Part shown: in pieces, positions 10,140 through 17,787 of the stretch
Layout: every line of letters starts with the position of its first letter
How positions within the stretch are numbered: position 1 is the first letter of the stretch
Assembly: GCA_016195985.1 (NCBI GenBank)
Contig: JACPYP010000016.1
Location: 62,001 to 126,000 of the forward strand
DNA length: 64,000 nucleotides
Direction of reading: 5' to 3'
Source of the DNA: Acidobacteriota bacterium
Lineage (GTDB): Bacteria > Acidobacteriota > Holophagae > Holophagales > Holophagaceae
The notes under the pieces: generated by a model
Databases searched by the model: none
What the model was told of the DNA's origin: nothing
The model's input: only the letters and a program-made list of their open reading frames with translations
Made by a program: the position numbers and the translations under genes

Positions 10140-10148
10140 AAGCAAGAA
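10131..10148. promoter_or_regulatory. Palindrome over marR start, probable MarR operator
   Basis: TTCTTGC ATAA GCAAGAA is a perfect 7-bp inverted repeat with a 4-bp centre. It contains the TTGC...GCAA half-sites common in MarR operators and covers the regulator's start codon. Binding here would block transcription or translation of the operon. The assignment is inferred from position and symmetry. Confidence 0.6.
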
Positions 10149-10221
10149 TCCTGGTGCCCTTTGAGCCTCGTGTCAAGGGGTATCGAAGAGGGGGCTGCGG
10201 AGGCCCGTAAGCGCACTGTTT

Positions 10222-10237
10222 ATATATGAACATATAT
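10222..10237. promoter_or_regulatory. AT-rich palindrome ATATATG-AA-CATATAT
   Basis: A perfect 7-bp inverted repeat with a 2-bp centre, in the 10149-10384 gap between the divergent marR and the small cysteine-rich gene. It lies about 85 bases upstream of marR, in a region sharply richer in A/T than the rest of the window. It could be an operator or part of the marR promoter; no regulator can be assigned. Confidence 0.4.
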
Positions 10238-10311
10238 GCATTTAGCTCATCACGTTTCGTAAGGCGCAACCCTTTATTAAAAATGTCTAAATATTTTGCA
10301 GAGAACCAACC

Positions 10312-10339
10312 TTGACGCCATGAGATGGGTGGATAGATT
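10312..10339 (+). promoter_or_regulatory. Sigma70-like promoter for the cysteine-rich gene
   Basis: TTGACG at 10312-10317 and TAGATT at 10334-10339 are 16 bases apart. They lie 46 bases upstream of the ATG at 10385, which has AAAGGAG as its ribosome site. Confidence 0.5.
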
Positions 10340-10384
10340 TGTCACATCCCAACCAATCAATATTGAAAAAGGAGTTGACTGTCT

Positions 10385-10726
10385 ATGAATAATTATATAT
10401 CTAAATTGGTATTAACATTAATGATGTCATTGATTCCGGCTTTTGCGCAAGATTCACCGGGTGAATATGATTGTAATAACCCAACACCTGGTGATCAATA
10501 TGCAGTATGTGTTTGTAAATGTTATAATGATTATAAAATCAAATTCAAACAGTGCAAAACTGAAGCATGCATTGGTGTACTTAAAATTTTGCTTACTTCA
10601 TGTGTGTCAGCTTGTAGCAAATACGAGGTCTCATCAGGGAGCGGCAATGAAGATGGATTCACGGGTGGAGATGGATTTGATGGATATTGGGACAAATCAC
10701 CGCGCCAGGGTAAAAAAGATCTCTAG
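10385..10726 (+). CDS. Small secreted cysteine-rich protein, AT-rich, unknown
   Basis: 113 aa. A signal peptide (MNNYISKLVLTLMMSLIPAFA, cut near AFA-Q) is followed by a compact region with eight cysteines (CNN, CVCKC, CKTEAC, C, C) between about residues 29 and 79, then an acidic/glycine tail (GNEDGFTGGDGFDGYWD). Even cysteine number and export suggest disulfide bonding. Codon use is strongly A/T-ending (ata, aat, tta, gat), unlike every neighbour, which points to recent transfer. AAAGGAG lies 11 bases from the ATG. I do not recognise a family; a secreted effector, bacteriocin-like peptide or surface protein are all open. Confidence 0.7.
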   Translation: MNNYISKLVLTLMMSLIPAFAQDSPGEYDCNNPTPGDQYAVCVCKCYNDYKIKFKQCKTEACIGVLKILLTSCVSACSKYEVSSGSGNEDGFTGGDGFDGYWDKSPRQGKKDL

Positions 10727-10775
10727 TCCAAAATGTAAGTTTTTTATTCATTGAATTAAATAGAATGGATGGTTT

Positions 10776-11909
10776 ATGGATCAGGAACATTTTTTGGTGA
10801 AAGTCCGCCGCTTCCTCCCGCTGTTGGCCGCGGGTCAGATCCTGTCGGCTCAAATGATGCTTTTGCCGAATAAGCGACCTCAACCGGAATTGTTCTGGGA
10901 CGACAATCGACTGAGCATCCTGGATGGGCATGACCTGCGGTTGTTGACCGAGAACCCACTGAATGGGCGTTTCGACGCCATCGAGGCGCCTCCGGGTTGC
11001 CTGGGGTTGAGCTTCTGGAGGGGAAACGCCGCAGCCATGCGCATGGCGGACAAGCAGTTTTTCTTTTCGGAATGGATTGGACCTGGAAAGTGGTTCGATC
11101 ATCCCATCGCTTTCAATCCTTCAAGAGAATGGGGCGTGCCCTTTCGCATGTATGAGTCCGAATATCCCGATTCTTTTTTTGGGATCAACCTGGATGCTGG
11201 GTTTGTAAAAGATGGTGAAGCATCATGTTGCGCCTGGTACCGAAAGCGGGAAGACGGCAAGCTGCAATTGGAATCCCTTGTCAACCTTGCCTGGGAAGAG
11301 AAACCTCTCTTTTTGGGGTCCTCCACGGATCGCAAAACGGGGCCTGTGGAAATTTCGCCGCCGCTCAAAGGACTGGTGCCATTTCTTGATCATCCCATTC
11401 GCGTTCCGGGCGCCTTCATCGTGGTTTCCTGGAGGGCGGGCATCCTTTGGGTCATCCGGGACGGCATGGATTCGCCCAGCCAAGTCATTGACCTCATCGG
11501 AATCGACAGAAGCCTGATCCGGGGCGAATCGCCGTTTCCTTCGGTCATCCTTGGGATTCAACCCAAAAAGGATGGGAAAGTGTTGATCGCCCACCGGGAT
11601 CCTAAAGCCATTCGCGCGCTCTCTCCGCGACCCCCCGCCAAGGCGGCCTCCAATGATGAGTCCAGCGCCCTCGCAGGCGGCCCGCCGCAGCCGCCAGAAT
11701 TCCCCCGTATCGTCTGGAAGGTTCTCGATCCCATGAGGGGCACGCTGGAGGACTGTGGCGAATCGATGCCGGCGAACGCTCCTAAATCGCTTCCATCAGA
11801 AGAAGCCCAATGGCTTTTCAGGTTTGGTTTTGATCCGCAGGGGAGGCTCGTATATCCCTGGCGACATCCAGCCTCACCCCAGGGGCGAGGCACCGAGGCC
11901 CAGGAGTGA
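10776..11909 (+). CDS. Unrecognised 377-aa protein, possibly exported
   Basis: Begins MDQEHFLVKVRRFLPLLAAG; a short hydrophobic run (FLPLLAAGQILSAQ) could be a weak signal peptide, with cleavage near LSA-Q. The body is aromatic-rich (WDDNRLSILDG, LGLSFWRGN, FFFSEWIGPGKWFDHP, FIVVSWRAGILWVIRDG) and resembles a beta-rich or propeller-like fold, but no named domain is visible. A proline/alanine-rich linker occurs around residues 290-315. Base composition returns to the local high GC, so only its first codons touch the AT-rich island. GGATGG lies just before the ATG. It starts 49 bases after the cysteine-rich gene; co-transcription is possible. Confidence 0.65.
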   Translation: MDQEHFLVKVRRFLPLLAAGQILSAQMMLLPNKRPQPELFWDDNRLSILDGHDLRLLTENPLNGRFDAIEAPPGCLGLSFWRGNAAAMRMADKQFFFSEWIGPGKWFDHPIAFNPSREWGVPFRMYESEYPDSFFGINLDAGFVKDGEASCCAWYRKREDGKLQLESLVNLAWEEKPLFLGSSTDRKTGPVEISPPLKGLVPFLDHPIRVPGAFIVVSWRAGILWVIRDGMDSPSQVIDLIGIDRSLIRGESPFPSVILGIQPKKDGKVLIAHRDPKAIRALSPRPPAKAASNDESSALAGGPPQPPEFPRIVWKVLDPMRGTLEDCGESMPANAPKSLPSEEAQWLFRFGFDPQGRLVYPWRHPASPQGRGTEAQE

Positions 11910-11930
11910 TCGGGTTGCCCTGGAAGGGGC

Positions 11931-13232
11931 TCACTTCCCCCGGGAACTGGGGCGAGCCGGGTGCCAGCCCCTCGCGCCCCGGGGGGTGGAGCTTGCGGCA
12001 CCCGCGGAGGGCCGGGCCGGGCGGGCTGAACTGCGGCCACGTCCGCCCCCTTGTCGTCCGGCCTGGATGGGCTCGGCGGGGATGCTGGGATCGGGCGCGT
12101 AGCCGTTGACCACGTCCTTCGGAAGCTCTTTGCGGAGCAGTTTTTCGATGTCCTTGAGCAGTTTGTGCTCGTCCACGCAGACGAGGGAGAAGGCCTCGCC
12201 CTCGCTGCCGGCCCGGCCCGTGCGGCCGATGCGGTGGATGTAGTCCTCGGGCACCTGGGGCAGTTCGTAATTCACGACGTGGGGCAGCATGTCGATGTCC
12301 AGGCCCCGCGCGGCGATGTCGGTGGCCACGAGCACGCGGACGGCGCCTTTCTTGAAATCTTCCAGGGCCTTGATGCGCTGGGGCTGGCTCTTGTTGCCGT
12401 GGATGGCCATGGAGCTGATGCCATCCTTGTCGAGCTGTTCGGAAAGCCGGTTGGCGCCGTGTTTGGTGCGGGTGAAGACGAGCACCTGTTCCAGATTGCG
12501 GGTCTGGATGAGGTGGGTCAGCAGGGCGCGCTTGCGCTCGCGGTCCACGGGATGGACCACCTGGCGGACGAGCTCGGCCGCGGTGTTCTGGGGCGTGATC
12601 TGCACCGAGGCGGGCGTCTTCAGGAACTGGGCGGCCAGCTGCTTGATCTCATCGGTGAAGGTGGCCGAGAAGAGCAGGGTCTGCCGGCTCTTGGGCAGCA
12701 GGGCGATGATTTTCTGGATGTCGCGGATGAAGCCCATGTCCAGCATGCGGTCGGCCTCGTCCAGCACGAGGATCTCCAGCTGGCTGAAGTTCAGATTCCC
12801 CTGCTGGTGGTGGTCCAGCAGGCGGCCGGGGGTGGCCACGAGGATCTCGACCCCGGCGCGCAGGGCCTTGGTCTGGGGGTTGATGTTCACGCCGCCGAAG
12901 ATGGTGGACGAGCGCAGGGGGATATGCTTCCCGTAGGTGCGGACGCTCTCTTCCACCTGCATGGCCAGCTCGCGGGTGGGGGTGAGGATAAGGGCGCGGA
13001 TGGGATGGCGCGCGGGCGATGCCGAGGTGCTGGCGTGGGGGGACAGCAGCTGCAGCAAGGGCAGGGTGAAGCCAGCGGTCTTGCCGGTGCCGGTCTGGGC
13101 CCGGGCCAGCAGATCGCGGCCCTCAAGCACCAGCGGGATCGCCTGCTCCTGGATGGGGGTGGGGGTTTCGTAACCCTGCTCGCGTACGGCGCGCAGAAGC
13201 TCGGGCAGCAGCCCGAGGGTATCGAAGGACAT
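11931..13232 (-). CDS. rhlE: DEAD-box ATP-dependent RNA helicase, RhlE type
   Basis: Unwinds RNA duplexes in ribosome assembly or RNA turnover; 433 aa. Start ATG 13232 ([20 protein letters not shown]) has AGGAGCGACC upstream; longer readings only add non-conserved residues. In order it shows the Q motif ([14 protein letters not shown]), Walker [39 protein letters not shown], then in the second RecA domain [25 protein letters not shown] and [11 protein letters not shown] basic, glycine/proline-rich tail (about 390-433) follows, as in RhlE proteins. It stands alone, convergent with the preceding gene. Confidence 0.95.
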   Translation of the reverse strand: MSFDTLGLLPELLRAVREQGYETPTPIQEQAIPLVLEGRDLLARAQTGTGKTAGFTLPLLQLLSPHASTSASPARHPIRALILTPTRELAMQVEESVRTYGKHIPLRSSTIFGGVNINPQTKALRAGVEILVATPGRLLDHHQQGNLNFSQLEILVLDEADRMLDMGFIRDIQKIIALLPKSRQTLLFSATFTDEIKQLAAQFLKTPASVQITPQNTAAELVRQVVHPVDRERKRALLTHLIQTRNLEQVLVFTRTKHGANRLSEQLDKDGISSMAIHGNKSQPQRIKALEDFKKGAVRVLVATDIAARGLDIDMLPHVVNYELPQVPEDYIHRIGRTGRAGSEGEAFSLVCVDEHKLLKDIEKLLRKELPKDVVNGYAPDPSIPAEPIQAGRQGGGRGRSSARPARPSAGAASSTPRGARGWHPARPSSRGK

Positions 13233-13451
13233 GGTCGCTCCTGGATGGGCCCGCCCACGAAAAGGATTTCCGGGGGCCCGGTCAGGGCGAAAAGGGATGT
13301 TCGGACTGAGAAGAGGCGGAGACCGGGGGTCGCCTGCGATCACGAAGGAAGTAGGTTATCACACTTGTCAGATTTGAGCCTGGGATGGCTGCCAAGGGAG
13401 GCTCGCGGGGCCTTGGAGGTGAAGGTCCCGCCTCCGCCGCTCGGGGCTAGT

Positions 13452-13487
13452 CGGGACCTGGATAGCCCATGCCGGGATCTGGATAGC
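13452..13487 (+). promoter_or_regulatory. Direct repeats 21 bp apart, candidate LytTR-binding site
   Basis: CGGGACCTGGATAGC at 13452-13466 and CGGGATCTGGATAGC at 13473-13487 differ at one base and are exactly 21 bp apart, two helical turns. LytTR regulators bind paired direct repeats with this spacing. The pair ends 20 bases before the sensor kinase GTG and next to the gene for a LytTR regulator. The role in autoregulation is inferred. Confidence 0.5.
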
Positions 13488-13507
13488 ATGGGGACCGGAG
13501 GGCCCTG

Positions 13508-14584
13508 GTGGCAGTTTCGTCGCGAATCCGGATGCTGGGCTGGACCTTCCTGGGCTGGACCCTGGTGGGCCTCACATACACCGCGGCCATGGTGGGCAGT
13601 GGCCGCCTGCGGCATCAGGAGTTGTCCTGGGGCGTGGCCCTGGGCATCAACCTTTCCAGCGCCTATCTCTGGATGCTGCTGTTTCCGGTGGTGGCCTGGG
13701 TGGCCCGCCGGGCGGGTTACGAGGCGTGGCAGTGGAAGCGGGCCCTGGCGCTGCACCTGCCCGCCTACCTCGTCCTGGCGCTGTTCCATCATGTGGTGTG
13801 GTTCAGCGCCTATTGGCGGTGGGGCAGCCCCAGCTACATCGGCCAGGTGAAGCTGGCCACCGTCCTCCGCCTGGCCATGCCCTGGCGGCTGCATGACGAC
13901 CTGGTGCTCTACGGCCTTCAGTTGCTCACCCTCTACGTCTGGCACCACGCCCGCAAAGGCGAAGCCGAACGCCAGGCCCGCCTCGAAGTCGAAGCCCGCC
14001 TGGCCATCTCCAAGCTGCAGACCCTGCGCATGCAGCTGCAGCCCCATTTCCTCTTCAACGCGCTGAACGCCCTCTCGGGCCTGGTGGGGGAGGATCCAGG
14101 CCGGGCCAAGACCATGATCGCGCGGCTGGGCCACTTCCTGCGCCTCACGCTGGAGGACCAGGCGGGAACCGAGGCTCCCCTGCGGGAGGAACTGCGCCTG
14201 CTGGAGGCCTACTTCGATATCCAGCGCCTGCGCTTCGAGGACCGTCTGACCTTCCAGGTGGAGGTGGCCGGTGAGGCCCAGCAGGCCCTGGTGCCTCGCC
14301 TCCTGCTGCAGCCCCTGGTGGAAAACGCCCTGCATCACGGGCTGGCCCGGCGCCCGGGGCCCGGGATTCTCATCCTCCGCGCGCATCGTCGTGGAAACCG
14401 GCTCTGCCTGGAAGTGGAAGATGACGGAGCGGGCCTTCCGGAGCCCTGCCCCGAGGGCGTGGGCCTGGCGAACACCCGGGCGCGCCTGCGGGCCCGCTAC
14501 GGCGCCGAGGCGAGCTTGACGCTTCAGCGGGGCGATTCCGGAGGCGCGCTGGCCCGCGTGGAACTCCCATGGGAGGAGGCATGA
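13508..14584 (+). CDS. LytS/YehU-type membrane sensor histidine kinase
   Basis: 358 aa. Four N-terminal membrane helices (about residues 8-30, 45-70, 78-100, 120-142) are followed by a short coiled segment (ARKGEAERQARLEVEARLAI) and the His_kinase domain with the phospho-acceptor motif LQPHFLFNALNALSGLV. The ATPase part has the N box LLQPLVENALHHGL and the G boxes EDDGAGL and GVGLANTRARLRARYG. The GTG start at 13508 follows GGAGG at good spacing; ATG 13532 is a fallback. The stop overlaps the response regulator start (ATGA). No periplasmic sensing domain is present, so the signal is likely sensed in the membrane. Confidence 0.92.
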   Translation: MAVSSRIRMLGWTFLGWTLVGLTYTAAMVGSGRLRHQELSWGVALGINLSSAYLWMLLFPVVAWVARRAGYEAWQWKRALALHLPAYLVLALFHHVVWFSAYWRWGSPSYIGQVKLATVLRLAMPWRLHDDLVLYGLQLLTLYVWHHARKGEAERQARLEVEARLAISKLQTLRMQLQPHFLFNALNALSGLVGEDPGRAKTMIARLGHFLRLTLEDQAGTEAPLREELRLLEAYFDIQRLRFEDRLTFQVEVAGEAQQALVPRLLLQPLVENALHHGLARRPGPGILILRAHRRGNRLCLEVEDDGAGLPEPCPEGVGLANTRARLRARYGAEASLTLQRGDSGGALARVELPWEEA

Positions 14585-15321
14585 GCGCCGGGAGGCCGCT
14601 TCGCGCGGCGCTGGTGGATGACGAGCCCCTGGCCCGGTCCCTGCTCCGCCAGGCGCTGGCTCCCCATGCGGACGTGCAGATCGTGGGCGAATGCGGCGAT
14701 GGGGACGAGGCCCTGGCCCGCCTTCCAGAATGGGCGCCGGACCTGTTGTTCCTCGACATCCACATGCCGGGCCTCGACGGCTTCGAGCTGCTGCGGGCCC
14801 TGGAGGTTCCGCCCCTGGTGGTGTTCACCACCGCCCATGACCAGCATGCGTTGCGGGCCTTCGAGGCCCAGGCCATGGATTACCTGTTGAAGCCTCTGGA
14901 TCCGGCCCGGGTGGACCAGGCCCTGGACAAGGTGCGCCTGCAGGTGGCGGGCCGGCTGAGGGAGGCCCCGCCGGAAGCTCCCGCCCCGTCCACGCTCCAG
15001 CGCCTCATCGTGCGCCGGGGCCCCCGCCTAGTACCCCTGCGAGTGGCCGACCTCGACTGGATCGGCGCCGAAGGCAACTACGTGGCCCTGCACCAGGGCG
15101 AGGCCACCTACCTGCACCGGGAAACCCTCGCGGGCCTGGAGAGCCGCCTGGAGCCGGGCCGCTTCCTGCGCATCCACCGGGGTATCCTCGTGAACATCGA
15201 CCGGGTGTTGGACCTGCAGCCGGGCCCGAACGGCGATGCCGTGCTGAGGCTCAGCACCGGGGCCACGCTGCCCCTGAGCCGGCGCTACAAGGCCCAAGTC
15301 CGGCGGCGCCTGGCCCGCTGA
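14581..15321 (+). CDS. LytTR-family response regulator
   Basis: 246 aa DNA-binding partner of the LytS-type kinase. The receiver domain starts RAALVDDEPLARSLL, with the phospho-acceptor Asp in LLFLDIHMPGLDGFELL and the conserved Lys in DYLLKPLDP. The C-terminal LytTR domain spans about residues 142-246 (LIVRRGPRLVPLRVADLDWI, FLRIHRGILVNIDRV, LPLSRRYKAQVRRRL). ATG 14581 overlaps the kinase stop and has GGGAGGAGGC before it; an in-frame ATG four codons upstream is less well placed. The candidate repeat at 13452-13487 suggests the pair regulates itself. Confidence 0.94.
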   Translation: MSAGRPLRAALVDDEPLARSLLRQALAPHADVQIVGECGDGDEALARLPEWAPDLLFLDIHMPGLDGFELLRALEVPPLVVFTTAHDQHALRAFEAQAMDYLLKPLDPARVDQALDKVRLQVAGRLREAPPEAPAPSTLQRLIVRRGPRLVPLRVADLDWIGAEGNYVALHQGEATYLHRETLAGLESRLEPGRFLRIHRGILVNIDRVLDLQPGPNGDAVLRLSTGATLPLSRRYKAQVRRRLAR

Positions 15322-15405
15322 CCGTTCGACACCTCCGATGCGCCGCTGGTCCCAAAAGCAGGGCCACGCCGGCGCAGCGCCCCTAGGGTTCCGGGAGGAG
15401 GTTCC

Positions 15406-17643
15406 GTGATCCGGACATGCTTCGCCTTTCTCCTGGTTCTGGCGGCCCAGGCTCAATCCTTCGACACCCCACCCTCCCTGGAAGCGCCGGCCCTCGCGGC
15501 CCTGGCCCGCCAGATCCTGCGTGGGACGCCCCCAGAGAGCCAGGCCCTGCGGGAACCGGAATTGAACGCGCGCCTCTGCCTGCAGCTCCAGGCCCGGGAT
15601 GACGCTGGCGCCCTGGCCACGGCCACCCTCCTCCGCGAGTGGAAACGCGGGCCCCTGGAGCCCAACGGGAGCCTGAACGCGCCGCTCCATGAACTCTTCG
15701 CCAGGACGCGCCTCGCCGAAGCCCGCGGGGCCTCACCGGAGGCGGCCCTGGAACAGGCCTTCAGTGCCATGGTGAAGGACCAGCCGGGCCCTCGGCTCTA
15801 CCGGCTGGCCTGGACCCTGGCGGGCGATCCGGCGGCGTTCGACCGGCGCCTGAAGGAACAGTGGGAGGGCCTGCGAACCCGTCCGCAGCTCACCCGCGAA
15901 GAGGCGCTGCCATTGCTCCGCACGGCCCAGCTGCGGGATTCCCTGGCCCGCGTGCTGCCGGGGGCCGCGGCCCTGATGGCCGAGGAGGAGGCCCGGCGCT
16001 ACGTGGTGGACGACGACGTCCACATCACCACGCCTGCGGGGATCACCCTTTGCGCCACCCTGGTGCGTCCGCGCACCCAGGCCAAGCTGCCCACGGCCTT
16101 CCAGTTCACCATCTACGCCAACGAGTACAACCACTCCGAGGCCCTGCATTCAGCCTCCGAAGGTTTCGTGGGCCTGGTGGCCAACACCCGGGGCAAACGC
16201 CACAGCCGGGGGCCCGTGGAACCCTACGAGCACGACGGCGAGGACGCCGCGGCGGTGATCGACTGGATCGCCCGCCAGCCCTGGAGCGACGGGCGGGTGG
16301 GCATGTACGGCGGCAGCTACGAAGGCTTCACCCAGTGGGCCGCCGCCAAGCACCGCCCGAAGGCCCTGGTTTCGATCATGCCTTCGGTGGCGGTGGCGCC
16401 GGGCATCGACGTGCCCATGGAAGGCGGGGTGTTCCAGAGCTTCGTCTACAGGTGGATCCCCTATGTCTCCAAGCTGCCCGGACTGGACGAGGCGGGCTAC
16501 GGAGACCGCAAGCACTGGAATGGCCTGGACGCCACCTGGTTCCAGAGCGGGCGGCCCTACCGGGAGCTGGATGCCATCGACGGCACGCCCAATCCCATCT
16601 GGCGCCGCTGGCTGGAGCACCCCACCTATGACCGCTACTGGCAGCGCATGACCGCCTCCGAAGGAGATTTCGCCCGCATCGACATCCCCGTCCTTTCCAC
16701 CACGGGCTACTTCGACGGCTGCCTGATCAGCGCCCTCCACTACTTCAACGAGCACCTGGCACAGCGCCCGGACGCACGGCACTACTTCCTGGTGGGCCCC
16801 TACAACCACGTGGGCGCCCAGCGGCAATCGGCGGACGTCTTCGGCGGCTACCGCATCGACCCCTCGGCCCGCATCGACATCGTGGCCCTGCGCTACCAGT
16901 GGCTGGACCACACCCTGCGCGGCGGCCCCAGGCCCGAGCCCTTGAAGGACCGCCTGAACTACCAGGTCATGGGTGCCGATCAGTGGAAACACGCGTCCAG
17001 CGTGGCGGCCATGGCCAAGGAGCGGCTGGTCTTCCACCTGGAAGGCGATCCGACTGGGGCCCATCGGCTGGTGCCTGCCGCCTCCGGGAAAAGGGCGGCG
17101 AAGCGTGGCCGCGGCGCTGAACTCCTCGTGGATCTCGCCGAGCGGAAGACGGAAAACGGGGGCCAGCCCGAACTCATCGAAGCCAAAGAGATGGACGCCT
17201 CCAACTGCATCGCCTTCACCAGCGAGCCCCTGGCGGCGCCCCTGGAGGTGAGCGGCCTCTTCGAGGGGAGCCTCGCCCTCACGACGAACAAGAAGGATTT
17301 CGACCTCAACCTGCAGCTCTATGAGCGTCTGGCCGACGGCCGCTGTTTCCTGCTCTCCTACTTCATCGGCCGCGCCAGCCAGATCCGCGACCGCCACCGG
17401 CGCCAGCTCCTCGCGCCCGGAAAAGAACTCCACCTTCCCTTCCGCAGCGGGCGGCTCGTGAGCCGCCGCCTCAGCGCGGGCAGCCGCTTGGTGCTGCTCG
17501 TGGGCATCATCAAGCAGGCCGGCGCGCAGGTGAACTACGGCACGGGCAAGGATGTGAGCGACGAATCCATGAAGGATGCAGGCGCCTGGTTGAGCATCCG
17601 GCTGAGCCCCGCAAGCACCCTTGTTTTGCCGGTCAACCGCTGA
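15406..17643 (+). CDS. CocE/NonD family serine hydrolase (X-Pro peptidase-like), secreted
   Basis: 745 aa exported alpha/beta-hydrolase of the S15 acyl-esterase/dipeptidyl-peptidase group. The GTG start at 15406 follows GGAGG. A signal peptide (MIRTCFAFLLVLAAQAQS) is followed by a roughly 190-residue helical N-terminal region, then the hydrolase domain: oxyanion strand region (ALHSASEGFVGLVANTRGKRHS), nucleophile Ser in GMYGGSYEGFTQWAAA, Asp in TTGYFDGCLIS and His in GPYNHVGAQ. A C-terminal jelly-roll (about 530-745) ends the protein. Family members cleave acyl-amides, esters or X-Pro peptides; the helical N-terminal extension is unusual and hides the exact substrate. Confidence 0.88.
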   Translation: MIRTCFAFLLVLAAQAQSFDTPPSLEAPALAALARQILRGTPPESQALREPELNARLCLQLQARDDAGALATATLLREWKRGPLEPNGSLNAPLHELFARTRLAEARGASPEAALEQAFSAMVKDQPGPRLYRLAWTLAGDPAAFDRRLKEQWEGLRTRPQLTREEALPLLRTAQLRDSLARVLPGAAALMAEEEARRYVVDDDVHITTPAGITLCATLVRPRTQAKLPTAFQFTIYANEYNHSEALHSASEGFVGLVANTRGKRHSRGPVEPYEHDGEDAAAVIDWIARQPWSDGRVGMYGGSYEGFTQWAAAKHRPKALVSIMPSVAVAPGIDVPMEGGVFQSFVYRWIPYVSKLPGLDEAGYGDRKHWNGLDATWFQSGRPYRELDAIDGTPNPIWRRWLEHPTYDRYWQRMTASEGDFARIDIPVLSTTGYFDGCLISALHYFNEHLAQRPDARHYFLVGPYNHVGAQRQSADVFGGYRIDPSARIDIVALRYQWLDHTLRGGPRPEPLKDRLNYQVMGADQWKHASSVAAMAKERLVFHLEGDPTGAHRLVPAASGKRAAKRGRGAELLVDLAERKTENGGQPELIEAKEMDASNCIAFTSEPLAAPLEVSGLFEGSLALTTNKKDFDLNLQLYERLADGRCFLLSYFIGRASQIRDRHRRQLLAPGKELHLPFRSGRLVSRRLSAGSRLVLLVGIIKQAGAQVNYGTGKDVSDESMKDAGAWLSIRLSPASTLVLPVNR

Positions 17644-17787
17644 GTTTGGGGCGCCCGGCGGTCCGTGGACCGGAGCCGGAGAAGGGGGCTGGCAAGGCCG
17701 ACTTGAACTGCTACGATCACTCGCCTGCCCCTGGCTGCTTTCACGAGCCTTGGGGACATCCACGCTGGCCCTGCAGGGGAGGATCCG

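Noticed and set aside
16150-17763. 537-codon minus-strand frame opposite the CocE-type hydrolase
   Set aside because: Low-complexity composition and no motif; the plus strand has signal peptide and catalytic triad.
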